A stretch of DNA of 25,350 nucleotides from Herpomyces periplanetae (Eukaryota; Ascomycota; Laboulbeniomycetes; Herpomycetales; Herpomycetaceae), in assembly GCA_009733715.1 (NCBI GenBank), contig WMKJ01000148.1, positions 1 to 25,350 on the forward strand. Reading direction: 5' to 3'. The position numbers were made by a program, and so were the translations under genes. The notes under the pieces were generated by a model, which saw only the letters and a program-made list of their open reading frames with translations, was not told the DNA's origin and ran no database searches. Every line of letters begins with the position of its first letter. Position 1 is the first letter of the stretch. This document shows positions 1 through 9,845 of the stretch, in pieces.

Positions 1-2922
1 CTTGAAGCCGCAGCTCTTATTGGGTACCCCGTCATACTTCGTGCTGCGTATGCATTAGGCGGTTTGGGCTCCGGGTTTGCTGCCAATGAGGAAGAATTAC
101 GAAATTTGGCTTCTCGATCACTCGTGTTGTCTTCGCAAGTTTTGGTTGAAAAAAGTTTACGTGGTTGGAAAGAAGCTGAATACGAAGTGGTTCGAGACGC
201 AAATGACAATTGCGTCACAGTTTGTAATATGGAAAATTTTGATCCCCTAGGAATTCACACTGGAGATAGTATAGTCGTTTCGCCTAGTCAAACATTCAGT
301 GATGAGGAATATCATATGCTACGTGCCGCTTCAATTAAGATTGTTCGACATCTTGGAGTCGTGGGAGAGTGCAATGTACAATATGCTCTACAACCCGATG
401 GTCTAGATTACCGTGTTATTGAAGTTAACGCACGCCTGTCTCGATCATCAGCCTTGGCTTCAAAAGCTACAGGCTACCCATTGGCTTATACTGCGGCTAA
501 CATAGGACTTGGATATTCATTACCAGACTTACCAAATGCCGTGACCAAGACTACGTCTGCCAATTTTGAGCCCAGCTTAGACTACGTTGTTGTTAAAATG
601 CCACGGTGGGATTTAGAAAAATTTCAACGTGTAGATAGATCAATTGGAAGCTCCATGAAATCCGTTGGCGAAGTTATGGCCATTGGACGAACATTTGAAG
701 AATCTTTTCAAAAGGCGTGTCGGATGGTAGATTCGCAATTTGAAGGTTTCCAAGTGGATCCAAATATTGATGAAAATTTGACAAACGATGAACTGGACTT
801 GATGTTAAGTCATGCAACTGATCGAAGATGGTTAGCAATAGGATTTGCAATGTTTAAACGGAACTATACCGTTGATCGATTACACGAATTAACAGGTATT
901 GACAAATGGTTTTTCCATAAACTGCAAAATATCGTGGACTGTTCACGTCAAATTGGCGAAGTTGGTGGATTAAAAAACCTCAATAGGAATATACTACTTC
1001 GAGCTAAAAAACTGGGATTTTCCGATAAGCAAATTGCACGAGCTTTAAACGACAATGTTGGAGAAAATGTGGTTCGAAAATTGCGTTTATCATTGGGAAT
1101 TCGACCATTTGTTAAGAAGATTGACACTCTAGCGGCAGAATTTCCTGCCGATACTAACTACTTGTTTGTTACGTATAATGCATCATCCCACGATGTTGAA
1201 TTTGATGATAATGGTGTCGTAATTTTGGGATCAGGTGTGTATCGAATAGGTAGCAGCGTTGAATTTGATTGGTCTGCTGTAAATGCTGTTTTATCACTGA
1301 AAAAATTGGGCAAAAAGACAGTGATGATTAATTATAATCCGGAAACATACTCGACTGATTTTGACGTGGCAGATCGATTATACTTTGAGGAGCTTTCTTA
1401 TGAACGAGTTTTGGATATTTATGAACTTGAGCAATCTTCCGGTGTAGTAGTTAGTGTTGGAGGACAATTGGCGCAGAACATTGCATTGAAATTGCAAAGG
1501 CAGGGAAACGCACGAGTTTTAGGTACGAATGCTGAGGATATTGATCGGGCAGAAAACCGACACAAATTTAGTGAAATGCTGGATAATATTGGAATTGACC
1601 AGCCAGCGTGGTGTGAGGTAACGAGTGTTGAAGCTGCGGAAAAGTTTTCCGAGAGGGTTGGGTATCCTGTATTAGTGAGACCAAGTTACGTACTTAGCGG
1701 AGCGGCGATGACGGTAATTTGGACAAAAGAACAATTAGAAGAGAAGTTAAGAGCTGCAAGTTTGGTGAGTCCAGAATTTCCAGTTGTAATATCTCAGTAC
1801 ATTAAGGGGGCACGAGAATTAGATGTAGACGCGGTTGCGCAGAATGGTCAATTGGTTCTGCATGGAGTTTGCGAGCATGTGGAGAATGCTGGAATTCATT
1901 CTGGAGATGCAACTCTGGCATTACCACCTTTTTCTCTAGATTCAAAGTGTATGGAGCAAGTTAAAGATATTGCAAAGAAAGTTGCAAATGCTTGGAAGAT
2001 TCATGGACCATATAATATGCAAATTTTGCTAGATAACAAGGGGAATCATAAAGTTATCGAGTGCAATATTAGAGCGTCAAGATCATTACCATTTGTATCG
2101 AAGGTGTTAGGGAGGAACTTTATTGATACAGCGATGCGTATAATGGTGAAGGACGAAAAAATTACTCCCGAAGATGTAATGAAGAAAGTGATGGTACATG
2201 GGAGGTGTACGGCTATCAAAGTTCCCCAGTTTAGTTGGACTCGACTGGCGGGAGCTGATCCTAGACTAGGTGTTGAAATGGCGAGTACAGGCGAGATGGC
2301 ATGCTTTGGAAAAGATTTACTGGAGGCTTATTGGACGAGTATACAAAGCGTAATGAATATGCGAATACCTCGACTTGGAGAGAGTATATTATTAGTAGGA
2401 GGTATAAATGAAGAGAGCATGAATCGATTGAGCTATATCGGGGGGAAATTATCGAACTTGGGTTATAAAGTATACGGCTGGAATAAAGAGTTTGTTACAA
2501 AGTTAAAGGAGCGTACAAATGATGATAAATTCTGTGAACTTGAACTTGGAAACAGTGACGAATTAAAGAGCATGAAAGTTTATCGAGAGGCGTTTACGAA
2601 ATCAGATATACGCATGGTAATATGTTTAACGGGTGAAGGATGCGTAGGAAAAGAAGAAAAAGAAAATATATATTACAGAATACGTAGAGCAGCGGTAGAT
2701 TTTGGGGTTTCATTATTTACGGAGGGAAACACTGCGAAATTATTTGTGGACAGCTTGGAATCCAAGATAAAATCGGGGGAAGCAAATTTGCTATTTAACC
2801 TCGAAAAAACTATTCAAGAGCCAATCTTAAAACATGATAACATGCGGGGAAACAGTGAATTAGCAATACCAAGTGAAGTAAAATCATGGCATGAATTTGT
2901 TGCAGATTCCAGAATCCTCTGA
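1..2922 (+). CDS. CPA2: Carbamoyl-phosphate synthase, arginine-type large subunit (3' part; 5' end outside window)
   Basis: The frame is open from base 1 to a stop at 2920-2922, giving 973 residues; roughly 160-190 N-terminal residues lie to the left. The enzyme makes carbamoyl phosphate from bicarbonate, 2 ATP and ammonia passed from the small glutaminase subunit. Both synthase halves are visible. The first ATP-grasp has GECNVQYAL (about residue 123) and EVNARLSRSSALASKATGYP (about 141). The second has RPSYVLSGAAM (about 560) and ECNIRASRSLPFVSKVLG (about 686). An MGS-like C-terminal domain runs from about 795 to 973. The segment VTKTTSANFEPSLDY and the stop after the MGS domain, with no fused aspartate transcarbamylase, fit the separate arginine-specific subunit rather than the CAD/Ura2 fusion. 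No intron interrupts it. Cytosolic or mitochondrial location cannot be judged without the N terminus. Confidence 0.93.
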   Translation, partial: LEAAALIGYPVILRAAYALGGLGSGFAANEEELRNLASRSLVLSSQVLVEKSLRGWKEAEYEVVRDANDNCVTVCNMENFDPLGIHTGDSIVVSPSQTFSDEEYHMLRAASIKIVRHLGVVGECNVQYALQPDGLDYRVIEVNARLSRSSALASKATGYPLAYTAANIGLGYSLPDLPNAVTKTTSANFEPSLDYVVVKMPRWDLEKFQRVDRSIGSSMKSVGEVMAIGRTFEESFQKACRMVDSQFEGFQVDPNIDENLTNDELDLMLSHATDRRWLAIGFAMFKRNYTVDRLHELTGIDKWFFHKLQNIVDCSRQIGEVGGLKNLNRNILLRAKKLGFSDKQIARALNDNVGENVVRKLRLSLGIRPFVKKIDTLAAEFPADTNYLFVTYNASSHDVEFDDNGVVILGSGVYRIGSSVEFDWSAVNAVLSLKKLGKKTVMINYNPETYSTDFDVADRLYFEELSYERVLDIYELEQSSGVVVSVGGQLAQNIALKLQRQGNARVLGTNAEDIDRAENRHKFSEMLDNIGIDQPAWCEVTSVEAAEKFSERVGYPVLVRPSYVLSGAAMTVIWTKEQLEEKLRAASLVSPEFPVVISQYIKGARELDVDAVAQNGQLVLHGVCEHVENAGIHSGDATLALPPFSLDSKCMEQVKDIAKKVANAWKIHGPYNMQILLDNKGNHKVIECNIRASRSLPFVSKVLGRNFIDTAMRIMVKDEKITPEDVMKKVMVHGRCTAIKVPQFSWTRLAGADPRLGVEMASTGEMACFGKDLLEAYWTSIQSVMNMRIPRLGESILLVGGINEESMNRLSYIGGKLSNLGYKVYGWNKEFVTKLKERTNDDKFCELELGNSDELKSMKVYREAFTKSDIRMVICLTGEGCVGKEEKENIYYRIRRAAVDFGVSLFTEGNTAKLFVDSLESKIKSGEANLLFNLEKTIQEPILKHDNMRGNSELAIPSEVKSWHEFVADSRIL

Positions 2923-3151
2923 AGATAGCAATAGTAGAATGTGCCGCAATTGAGTGAACCGTAGGGCTGAGAGCTGGGAATTTAGTTTCCTGTTTAGGCA
3001 AGTCGTTTTTGTTGAGAAGAGCTATCGAAGAGGATCATGTGATAATGCAACGGTGGCTGTGTCTGGTTTGGGGGGATAAGCGTTTGTCGACGGGCGGAAT
3101 GTGTTCAAGGGAATTATCGTTGGAAACTGTTGGTATTTTTTTGAAGTTATA

Positions 3152-5368
3152 ATGGTCAATAATTTGGGGCAAAATAGATATGTGGATGAAGATTTATGGG
3201 ACGGTGATGAGGATGCTGATAAAACCTTTTTAGGTGAGGATATGTGTAGTAGAGATTCAATAGAAGAAAATTCTCTCTATTATGATTATTCGCAACGACA
3301 GCGGTTAAAGCTTGAAGAAAACTTTAAACTTGAAGTTGGGCACGATCATGGAAAATCGGGTGAAAGTAAGGGGGGTAGTGGCGGTGATAGTTGTCAGAGC
3401 TTGAATAAGTGTTATGATAATATAATAGATGACGGTAATAATGATGATAATAATGAGAATATTGATGATGATGAAGATCCAGAATTTACACTAGTCTACG
3501 AAAAAATTCGTAGACTAATTGAACTTCGAGAGAAATACTTAAAGATATCATTACAAAGATTATTTGATAACCCCAAGGATAGTGAAACATGGAAATTGTA
3601 TCCGGAAGATTGGACAAATAATTTAAACAAGTTAAGCGATGATGAGACGTTACCATCAAAGTGGAACAACGGTGATGAAGAAAAACTTAAAAGTCGCAGT
3701 AAGTATGAAAAAGAGTATCAAGCACCGGAAAATTCAGAATGGATATTTCGATTAAATGAAGATGGACTCTACGAAATATTTTCAACAAGCGATAAGGAAG
3801 AACAACCCATTAATATGGTTAGCATACCAACGTACCGTGACTACGTAAATGATTTAGAAGAAATAATCGAAGTGAGTGCACATGGGCCGTGTAAATCATT
3901 CGCATTTCAACGACTACAGTGCCTTGAGGCCTACTTCAACTTGTATACGTTAATTAACTCGAAAAAAGAGGTAATACAAACCAAAAAGGTAGCGCATCGG
4001 GATTTTTACAACGTTCGAAAAGTTGATACCCACGTTCATCATAGTGCGTGTATGAATCAAAAGCATTTATTACGCTTTATCAAAAATAAGTTAAAAACAA
4101 GTGCAGATGAAGTAGTATTGTTTCGCGATGGAAAGTACTTAACACTACGGCAAGTATTTGATTCGCTTAACTTAACAGCATACGATTTGAGCATTGATAG
4201 ATTAGATATGCACGCTCATACATCGGATACATTTCATCGATTTGATAAGTTTAACCTGAAGTATAATCCGGTTGGAGAATCCAGACTGCGAACGATATTT
4301 CTGAAAACGGACAATATAATTGCGGGCAAATATTTGGCAGAAATTACACGGGAAGTCATCGCGGATTTGGAACGAAATAAATATCAGTCGGTAGAATGGC
4401 GTATAAGTATTTACGGACGAAATATCGATGAATGGGTAAATCTTGCAAATTGGGTGGTTGATAATGAATTATTTTCACCCAATGTTCGCTGGTTAATACA
4501 AATTCCTCGATTATTCGATATATATCATAAAAGTGAAGATCTTCCAAGCTTTCAAGAAATGATTTATAACATATTCAATCCGTTATTTGCCGCGACAAAG
4601 TCACCTCAAACTTACTTAAACCTTCACATTTTCCTTCAATATGTCGTGGGATTTGATAGCGTTGACGATGAAAGCAAACCCGAATCTCGAGCTTCGTTAA
4701 GTGTATTATCCCGACCTAATAAATGGACCAAATCGATCAATCCTCCCTATAATTACTGGATTTATTATTTATTCGCTAATATGTGTCAATTGAATCATTG
4801 GCGTCGCAAAAGAAACATGAACACATTTTTACTGCGTCCGCATTGTGGGGAAGCGGGTGATCCAAGCCATTTATCCGCAGCTTTTTTAACTTGTCATAGT
4901 ATAAGTCACGGTTTACTCTTACGCAAAATTCCCTTTCTTCAATACCTCTTTTACCTTCAAGACATTGGAATTAGCATGTCTCCACTGAGTAACAATGCTC
5001 TATTTCTCGTTTATGAAAGAAATCCTTTTATACACTACTTTCGTCGAGGTCTAAACGTTTCACTCTCGTCCGACGATCCCTTACAATTTGCTTTCACTCG
5101 TGAGCCTTTAATGGAAGAATATGCCGTTGCCGCGCAAATTTATCGTTTAAGTTCCGTTGACATGTGTGAACTAGCCAGAAACAGTGTCATTCAAAGCGGC
5201 TTTGAGCATCGTATAAAACAAGCGTGGATAGGTCACAATTACTTTTTACCAGGTGCTCGTGGAAATCATGTTGAACTTAATAATGTTCCCGATCTTCGTG
5301 TAAAGTTTCGCGCTGAATCTCGCGCTCGAGAATTCACTAAAATTTACCAGGTTAGGCCTACCCATTAA
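3152..5368 (+). CDS. AMD1: AMP deaminase
   Basis: A 738-residue protein that deaminates AMP to IMP plus ammonia in the purine nucleotide cycle. I chose the first in-frame ATG (3152); an ATG at 3099 is in another frame. Residues 1 to about 115 are acidic and rich in Asn, Asp and Gly, and are poorly conserved in the family. The conserved part starts at VYEKIRRLIELREKYLKISL (about 116). The metal and catalytic residues are present: VDTHVH (His294, His296), RPHCGEAG (His564, Glu567) and SSDDPLQF (Asp641, Asp642). GFDSVDDESK and MSPLSNNALF are also typical. It follows CPA2 by 229 bp on the same strand and converges on RNA1. The last codons read IYQ-VRPTH; CAG followed by GTTAGG could be a splice donor, so the extreme C terminus is less certain than the rest. 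A perfect 26-nt hairpin lies at 3492-3517. Confidence 0.94.
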   Translation: MVNNLGQNRYVDEDLWDGDEDADKTFLGEDMCSRDSIEENSLYYDYSQRQRLKLEENFKLEVGHDHGKSGESKGGSGGDSCQSLNKCYDNIIDDGNNDDNNENIDDDEDPEFTLVYEKIRRLIELREKYLKISLQRLFDNPKDSETWKLYPEDWTNNLNKLSDDETLPSKWNNGDEEKLKSRSKYEKEYQAPENSEWIFRLNEDGLYEIFSTSDKEEQPINMVSIPTYRDYVNDLEEIIEVSAHGPCKSFAFQRLQCLEAYFNLYTLINSKKEVIQTKKVAHRDFYNVRKVDTHVHHSACMNQKHLLRFIKNKLKTSADEVVLFRDGKYLTLRQVFDSLNLTAYDLSIDRLDMHAHTSDTFHRFDKFNLKYNPVGESRLRTIFLKTDNIIAGKYLAEITREVIADLERNKYQSVEWRISIYGRNIDEWVNLANWVVDNELFSPNVRWLIQIPRLFDIYHKSEDLPSFQEMIYNIFNPLFAATKSPQTYLNLHIFLQYVVGFDSVDDESKPESRASLSVLSRPNKWTKSINPPYNYWIYYLFANMCQLNHWRRKRNMNTFLLRPHCGEAGDPSHLSAAFLTCHSISHGLLLRKIPFLQYLFYLQDIGISMSPLSNNALFLVYERNPFIHYFRRGLNVSLSSDDPLQFAFTREPLMEEYAVAAQIYRLSSVDMCELARNSVIQSGFEHRIKQAWIGHNYFLPGARGNHVELNNVPDLRVKFRAESRAREFTKIYQVRPTH

Positions 5369-5559
5369 TCTGATTTCGGTTTGTTTTAACGTGCACGCGC
5401 GCATGTATGCTTTTCTGTCATATTATCATTTACTTTATACATGATATTTCTCCTTCATTTACAATCTATCGTGAGTATGGTAGGTAATTCGCTTCCGCGA
5501 CATGATGTGGAAAATGACTGCTATTAGCGTTTTTTATGCGCTCCAATTGTGATAGACTT

Positions 5560-7242
5560 TTAAACCTCAGTTTTGTTAAACATTCCGATTAAGCCACTAA
5601 TCAATTTGCTCATCAATGTAGACTTTGTCTTGTCCACCTGATTGTCGTGTGATGCAGAATTAGGTTTCTCGTTATTAGGCTTGTCTGACGGTGTTTCATG
5701 TCCGACCCGTGGGCTGGGATTTTGATTTGTATCAAGTGTAGCTTTGCTATCATCATCACCACTTTGAGCTGCCTGATTTAAGGTAATACTATTTATAGCT
5801 GCGCTGGATTTACTGTCGTCCACTTGGGTACAAGTGTTAACAGTGTTTTCTTTCTCTTTTTCTGTTACTTCTGCTTCCACTTTACTTTGGCTTTCGTCTG
5901 AATCGGATTCAGTATCCTCTTCTTCTACTTCGTTATCTTCATCCTCTTCGTCACTGTCCTTTTCATCTAATTCATCCAATTCATCAAGACCCCAGTATTC
6001 ATCACGCTCAGCTTCTTTTCGCAGTTCGGCTTCAATTTGTTCAATCTTTTGGAAAAACTCACTCCGTCGTATTTTAAAAATTGCTTCTAACTCTTTAATA
6101 TTTGCATCATCTTCCTCAAAACAATTTCCATTCAATTCCAATCTTCGTAGTTTTGGTAGTCTATATTTCGCAGCCAAAGTCAGTTCTTTCAAACCTTCAG
6201 CATCAATTTCATTATGCTGTAACCGTAAAACCTCTAATTTGTGATTTCCCATTTCATGAGATCCTAGACTTTCTGCGAGACATTTACCCCCTTCTGCTTT
6301 TAATAAACAATCTTCCACATTTAAAATTCGCAAATTAGGCCAATATTTAATGACACTAGCAAGTGCTCTGGCACCACTTTTGGTAAACGTATTGTCTTGA
6401 AAGTCAATTTCTTCAATATGTCTTAATTGACTTAATCCTTGCGTAAACACTGTTTTGATACCGTCCTGACGAATTCCGTTTTGGATCATTCGAACGACTC
6501 GAATGCCACCCGGATCACGACAAGATTCATTACCTTGTTTAGATTGCATGAAGTTAGCATGCTTAGCATGAGCAGCAAACATTTTAGCCCATGCCGCCAT
6601 GCTCCCGCTTTCTAAACGATTGCGACCGCAAACTATAGTCTTGAGTGTCGGAGCTTGAGCATCAATTTTCTTGTGGGCTAATTCAGTAAGAGCTTCAGCA
6701 ATATATTTGCCTGCTTTGGGGCCCATCCCATTATTATTCAACATAAGATGTTCCAAGGGTAAATGATCAGATAGAAATTTTGAAACAGGAGCATGACAAT
6801 TAAGACCAAAAGCATTATCAGATAAATCGATAGTATGCAAATTTGGTAAGGTGGATACAGCTGTTAACAAAGCCGATATGGCCGGAGGAATTTCACTTAA
6901 CAATCTCGATGTGAAGATATCGGAAAATATAATAACCTGGGTATAGTTAGCAAGAATGATACCAATTCAAATGAATATGTAGTAAAATCTTTAGTCTACC
7001 TTGATAGATTTTTTAGTTTTGAGAACGTCAGCCAAAGCAATACACGCGTCTACACCAAGTGTATTACCTCCCAATTTAACTTCTTCCACATCCGGCATAT
7101 TTTGTAGCGCTTTAACGTATACCATAACATCTTTCTCATCGTTTAACTTTAAGCCATTTCCTTGAATGGAAAAAACTTTTTCATTAATACATGCTTTTGC
7201 TGCATCATTGGCATCCCTCGAATTTGCTACCAACGTAGCCAT
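5560..7242 (-). CDS. RNA1: Ran GTPase-activating protein (RanGAP/Rna1), two exons
   Basis: Exon 1 is 7242-7000 and exon 2 is 6936-5560, joined across a 63-nt GT-AG intron in phase 0, giving 539 residues. Neither exon alone gives a full protein; the junction reads KSIKV-IIFSDIFTSRLLSEIPP, a hallmark of the family. RanGAP stimulates GTP hydrolysis by Ran in the cytoplasm and drives nuclear transport. Leucine-rich repeats fill about residues 20-370, with LSDNAFG, LNNNGMGPKAG (the region of the catalytic Asn, about 148), CGRNRLESGSM, MIQNGIR and LELNGN. The usual acidic stretch lies at about 395-435. An insertion of about 16-20 residues, rich in Asn, Gln and Ser, precedes MIQNGIR compared with yeast Rna1. 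A long Ser/Asn-rich tail follows the acidic stretch. The gene is divergent from COX17. Confidence 0.93.
6937..6999 (-). other. RNA1: Intron of RNA1 (63 nt)
   Basis: On the minus strand the intron begins GTAGAC after AAG and ends TACCCAG. Removing it joins two phase-0 exons and restores the conserved RanGAP N-terminal block. It contains an in-frame stop just after the donor, so retention would truncate the protein. Confidence 0.9.
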
Positions 7243-7686
7243 GTGTAGACAAGATATTTAATCGGTTATTCAACAGTTATACACCCAATAATTCCGTGAA
7301 ACTTTAATCCAAACCCTACGATAATCTGGCGCGATAAAATCCCATACTCTAATTTTCAAAAACTTCAACTCCATCACTTACCTTGCCCTTTAATCTCACC
7401 TGTCGATCTTCGGAACACGTGACAGCCCCAAGCTAGCACTGCGTCACGTGACTACCACTATGCCAGTGGTCACGTGGCTATCAGCGTGATTAGATAATGG
7501 AGTTTTTCGCGACTTGTGGAGAGCGTGTTTTGGGAGAAAAAGCGAAAACGAACATTTTCTTTCTGTGGACCATTCTTTTGTGCGATGAAATTTTGTAGAC
7601 TGGGCTAGGAACTTGCTAATTGGAAAGTTCTTATTTTACGTTTAAAAACAGAAAAATTACTTGTGCAGAGTACGGTTAATTTACAA
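7243..7686. promoter_or_regulatory. Divergent RNA1/COX17 promoter with three GTCACGTG E-box sites
   Basis: This 444-bp segment separates the start codons of two divergent genes. It carries CACGTG at 7416-7421, 7445-7450 and 7471-7476. All three contain GTCACGTG on one strand or the other, matching the RTCACGTG consensus of Cbf1/USF-type bHLH factors, and they are spaced 29 and 26 bp apart. A 6-bp inverted repeat (ACCACT/AGTGGT, 7454-7470) lies between the last two. The sites lie 174-234 bp upstream of RNA1 and 211-271 bp upstream of COX17. That the sites act on both genes is inference. Confidence 0.6.
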
Positions 7687-7956
7687 ATGCAGAGTTTATT
7701 GAAGAGGTGGAAAGATTTAGAAACGCGTGATTCTAATAGCGCAAAGGATTTTAACACTATTCAAACCGAGAAAGTAGAGAATACAAAAGATTCGGAGCAA
7801 AATAAACCCAAACCGTGTTGTATATGTCTTGAGGAAAAAGCAGCTCGTGACAAGTGCATGCTTTTTGCTGCATCGGCCGATTCGGCAACGCATGAATGTA
7901 ATGAACATATTTTACGTTACAAGCTGTGCATGAAACAGCACGGGTTTACCCTATAG
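7687..7956 (+). CDS. COX17: Cytochrome c oxidase copper chaperone Cox17
   Basis: An 89-residue protein. Cox17 carries Cu(I) in the mitochondrial intermembrane space to Sco1 and Cox11 for cytochrome oxidase assembly. The C-terminal half is diagnostic: KPCCIC with the copper-binding vicinal cysteines Cys44-Cys45, then the twin CX9C coiled-coil-helix pattern Cys47/Cys57 and Cys71/Cys81, ending CMKQHGFTL. I used the first ATG (7687); the frame continues a few codons upstream but without ATG. The first 40 residues are an unusual polar extension, since most family members are about 60-75 residues. No convincing intron would remove it. The stop codon sits at the edge of a short palindrome, and USB1 begins only 73 bp downstream on the same strand. 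Confidence 0.9.
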   Translation: MQSLLKRWKDLETRDSNSAKDFNTIQTEKVENTKDSEQNKPKPCCICLEEKAARDKCMLFAASADSATHECNEHILRYKLCMKQHGFTL

Positions 7957-8029
7957 TGCTTAGCACTACTCGATTTCTTAAATATTGCCGGTTCTTCTTT
8001 TCGAACGTTACAATATATTTGCCCGGGAA

Positions 8030-9007
8030 ATGTCTTTAGATTCCCCCAAACGTTTCCGCCTAATATATTACTCGGACAGTGAATCTTCCCATGATGATGA
8101 AGTTTGCCAAGCTGATCATGAATCAGTTACATCGTCCAAGTCATTACCACCTCTTTCAGCAGATTTTTTAGCCATGAACACATCTTCCGTACGATGGAGC
8201 ACAGCAGTCAACGATCCTTCATTACACGATGGTCGACAACGACAAGTGCCCCACGTACCTGGAAATTGGAATACTCACGTTCAACTTGAATGGTGGCCTA
8301 CTTCAGAGCAACTACTAGCTCTATCAAAGCTACACGATGTACTTAGGAATTTCTCGAGTGATTGTGTAAAAGAAGATACTGCATTAATCATGTTTAATAT
8401 GGATTCGGATGGACTTCATCCTTTATATCTTTCGGAACTTAATTCACCAGCTCCGTTGCATATTTCACTTTCAGCTTCTCTAATGCTGAAAACGCCCCTA
8501 CGAACACGCTTTTTACATGCACTAACTAAACGTCTAGGAAAGTTTCGTCGTTTAAAGTACGATACTCATTCTTCCTCATCGCAAATATGCCTACGCTTGA
8601 AAGCGTCACAAATTGCATGGCGAGCTAATTCATCGTCAACACGCTGGTTTCTCGTAATTCCTGTTATAACTAACATTGAAAAACATGCTGTAAGCCCGCT
8701 GTTTGATTTATTAACTCTTGTCAATCAAACAGTCGAGGAATTCTCCCTACCTTTACTGTACAAGGAAGAAGTTGAATCATATACGAAAGCGACAGCGACG
8801 TACAATGGGAACCCATTCCACGTTTCACTTTTTTGGCGATTATCCTCACCGCCCACACGACAGCAGAACATGCTTGATTCCCGTCGAGCTTCAACGATGC
8901 CCATGATGCTAACACGGGCCCTTGATCACCTAGAGTCGGTAACTTGCATTCCCGTATCCTGCGTTAAGGTGTGCATCGGGAATCAAGTACATTGTATATC
9001 CATTTAA
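8030..9007 (+). CDS. USB1: U6 snRNA phosphodiesterase Usb1 (Mpn1)
   Basis: A 325-residue member of the 2H phosphoesterase superfamily that trims the 3' oligo(U) tail of U6 snRNA in the nucleus and protects it for spliceosome use. The two catalytic H-x-S motifs are present: HISLS (His144) and HVSLFW (His264), with the family context GNPFHVSLFWRL. WNTHVQLEW, at about 85, fits the conserved N-terminal block of the catalytic fold. The C terminus VKVCIGNQVHCISI matches the usual final strand. The first 60 or so residues are Ser- and Asp-rich and probably disordered. I chose ATG 8030 because the frame has no ATG further up before COX17. It is one uninterrupted exon. Confidence 0.85.
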   Translation: MSLDSPKRFRLIYYSDSESSHDDEVCQADHESVTSSKSLPPLSADFLAMNTSSVRWSTAVNDPSLHDGRQRQVPHVPGNWNTHVQLEWWPTSEQLLALSKLHDVLRNFSSDCVKEDTALIMFNMDSDGLHPLYLSELNSPAPLHISLSASLMLKTPLRTRFLHALTKRLGKFRRLKYDTHSSSSQICLRLKASQIAWRANSSSTRWFLVIPVITNIEKHAVSPLFDLLTLVNQTVEEFSLPLLYKEEVESYTKATATYNGNPFHVSLFWRLSSPPTRQQNMLDSRRASTMPMMLTRALDHLESVTCIPVSCVKVCIGNQVHCISI

Positions 9008-9845
9008 TCCAGACTACGATCCGCAAACGAAGAAATGCAGTATTTCAAACCATGCACCAGTTTTATTAATTAATCCAGGATCTGGGGTTGGGATAATATA
9101 CCTTCTGTGTTAAATACGCTATAATGATGTACATGATGAATATGATGAGAATGGCGATGGTAAAAATGTACGGAAGATTATGCATTTACAATTCCGTTGT
9201 ACACGTGCACTGTTTATCATAAGACAGCTGGTGAACGGTAAGCATGGAAAGAGAAAATCTTGCATCAACGCGATCAAAAATGTGAACTTGTATAACCATG
9301 GTGTGAATGAAAATATGATTAAAGTGGCGATAGAGTTAGCCGTGTGTATAGCGGCAAACGAGATAAGAGACGTGGGAATTGGATTGTGCAGAGCAAAAGG
9401 GTGGTGAAGAGAAGGGAAACTTATAAAGCGGTCGATCTCGGGCAAATTCGCACAAATGTGACAAGAGATAGAAATAACGACAAGCGACAGCAAAAGGGAC
9501 ACAGGGACGGGAGCGAGAACTCGTGTTTACGACAACGATGGCAAACTCGCGTGGCACAAAAGTAATTTTGGCCGACTGTGAATGATGGACCTCATGAGGA
9601 TGAGCGAGCAGAAGTGCCCAGAGATGTATGAAAGCGCAACTAAATTGGAGTTAGAGGTGGGCTTTAAAGGGGTGCAACCAAGGCTACCGTTAATTCATAT
9701 GACCAAAGCTTTGAGTTGGTATTTGAAAATTCTTCGGACGTCTAATTGGCAGAGAATAATGATTAATGAGTAATATGTTAGCACTGTGTAAAATGATGTA
9801 AAAGATACGGAGAAATGGTTGCGAAGAGTATTAATACGGCAATTC
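9008..9845. other. Intergenic region between convergent USB1 and CKS1; no gene seen
   Basis: About 840 bp with only short frames of unlikely composition on both strands. It begins with a TTAATTAATTAA-like stretch near 9065. From about 9120 the + strand is purine-biased. I see no RNA gene or element here; it most likely holds the two 3' untranslated regions. Confidence 0.5.

Noticed and set aside
5834-6244. 136-codon + strand Ser-rich frame
   Set aside because: It is the antisense shadow of the acidic region of RNA1.
7320-7380. GTAAGT donor on the minus strand upstream of RNA1, suggesting a 5' UTR intron
   Set aside because: No convincing pyrimidine-rich acceptor lies just upstream of the RNA1 ATG; left as unsupported.
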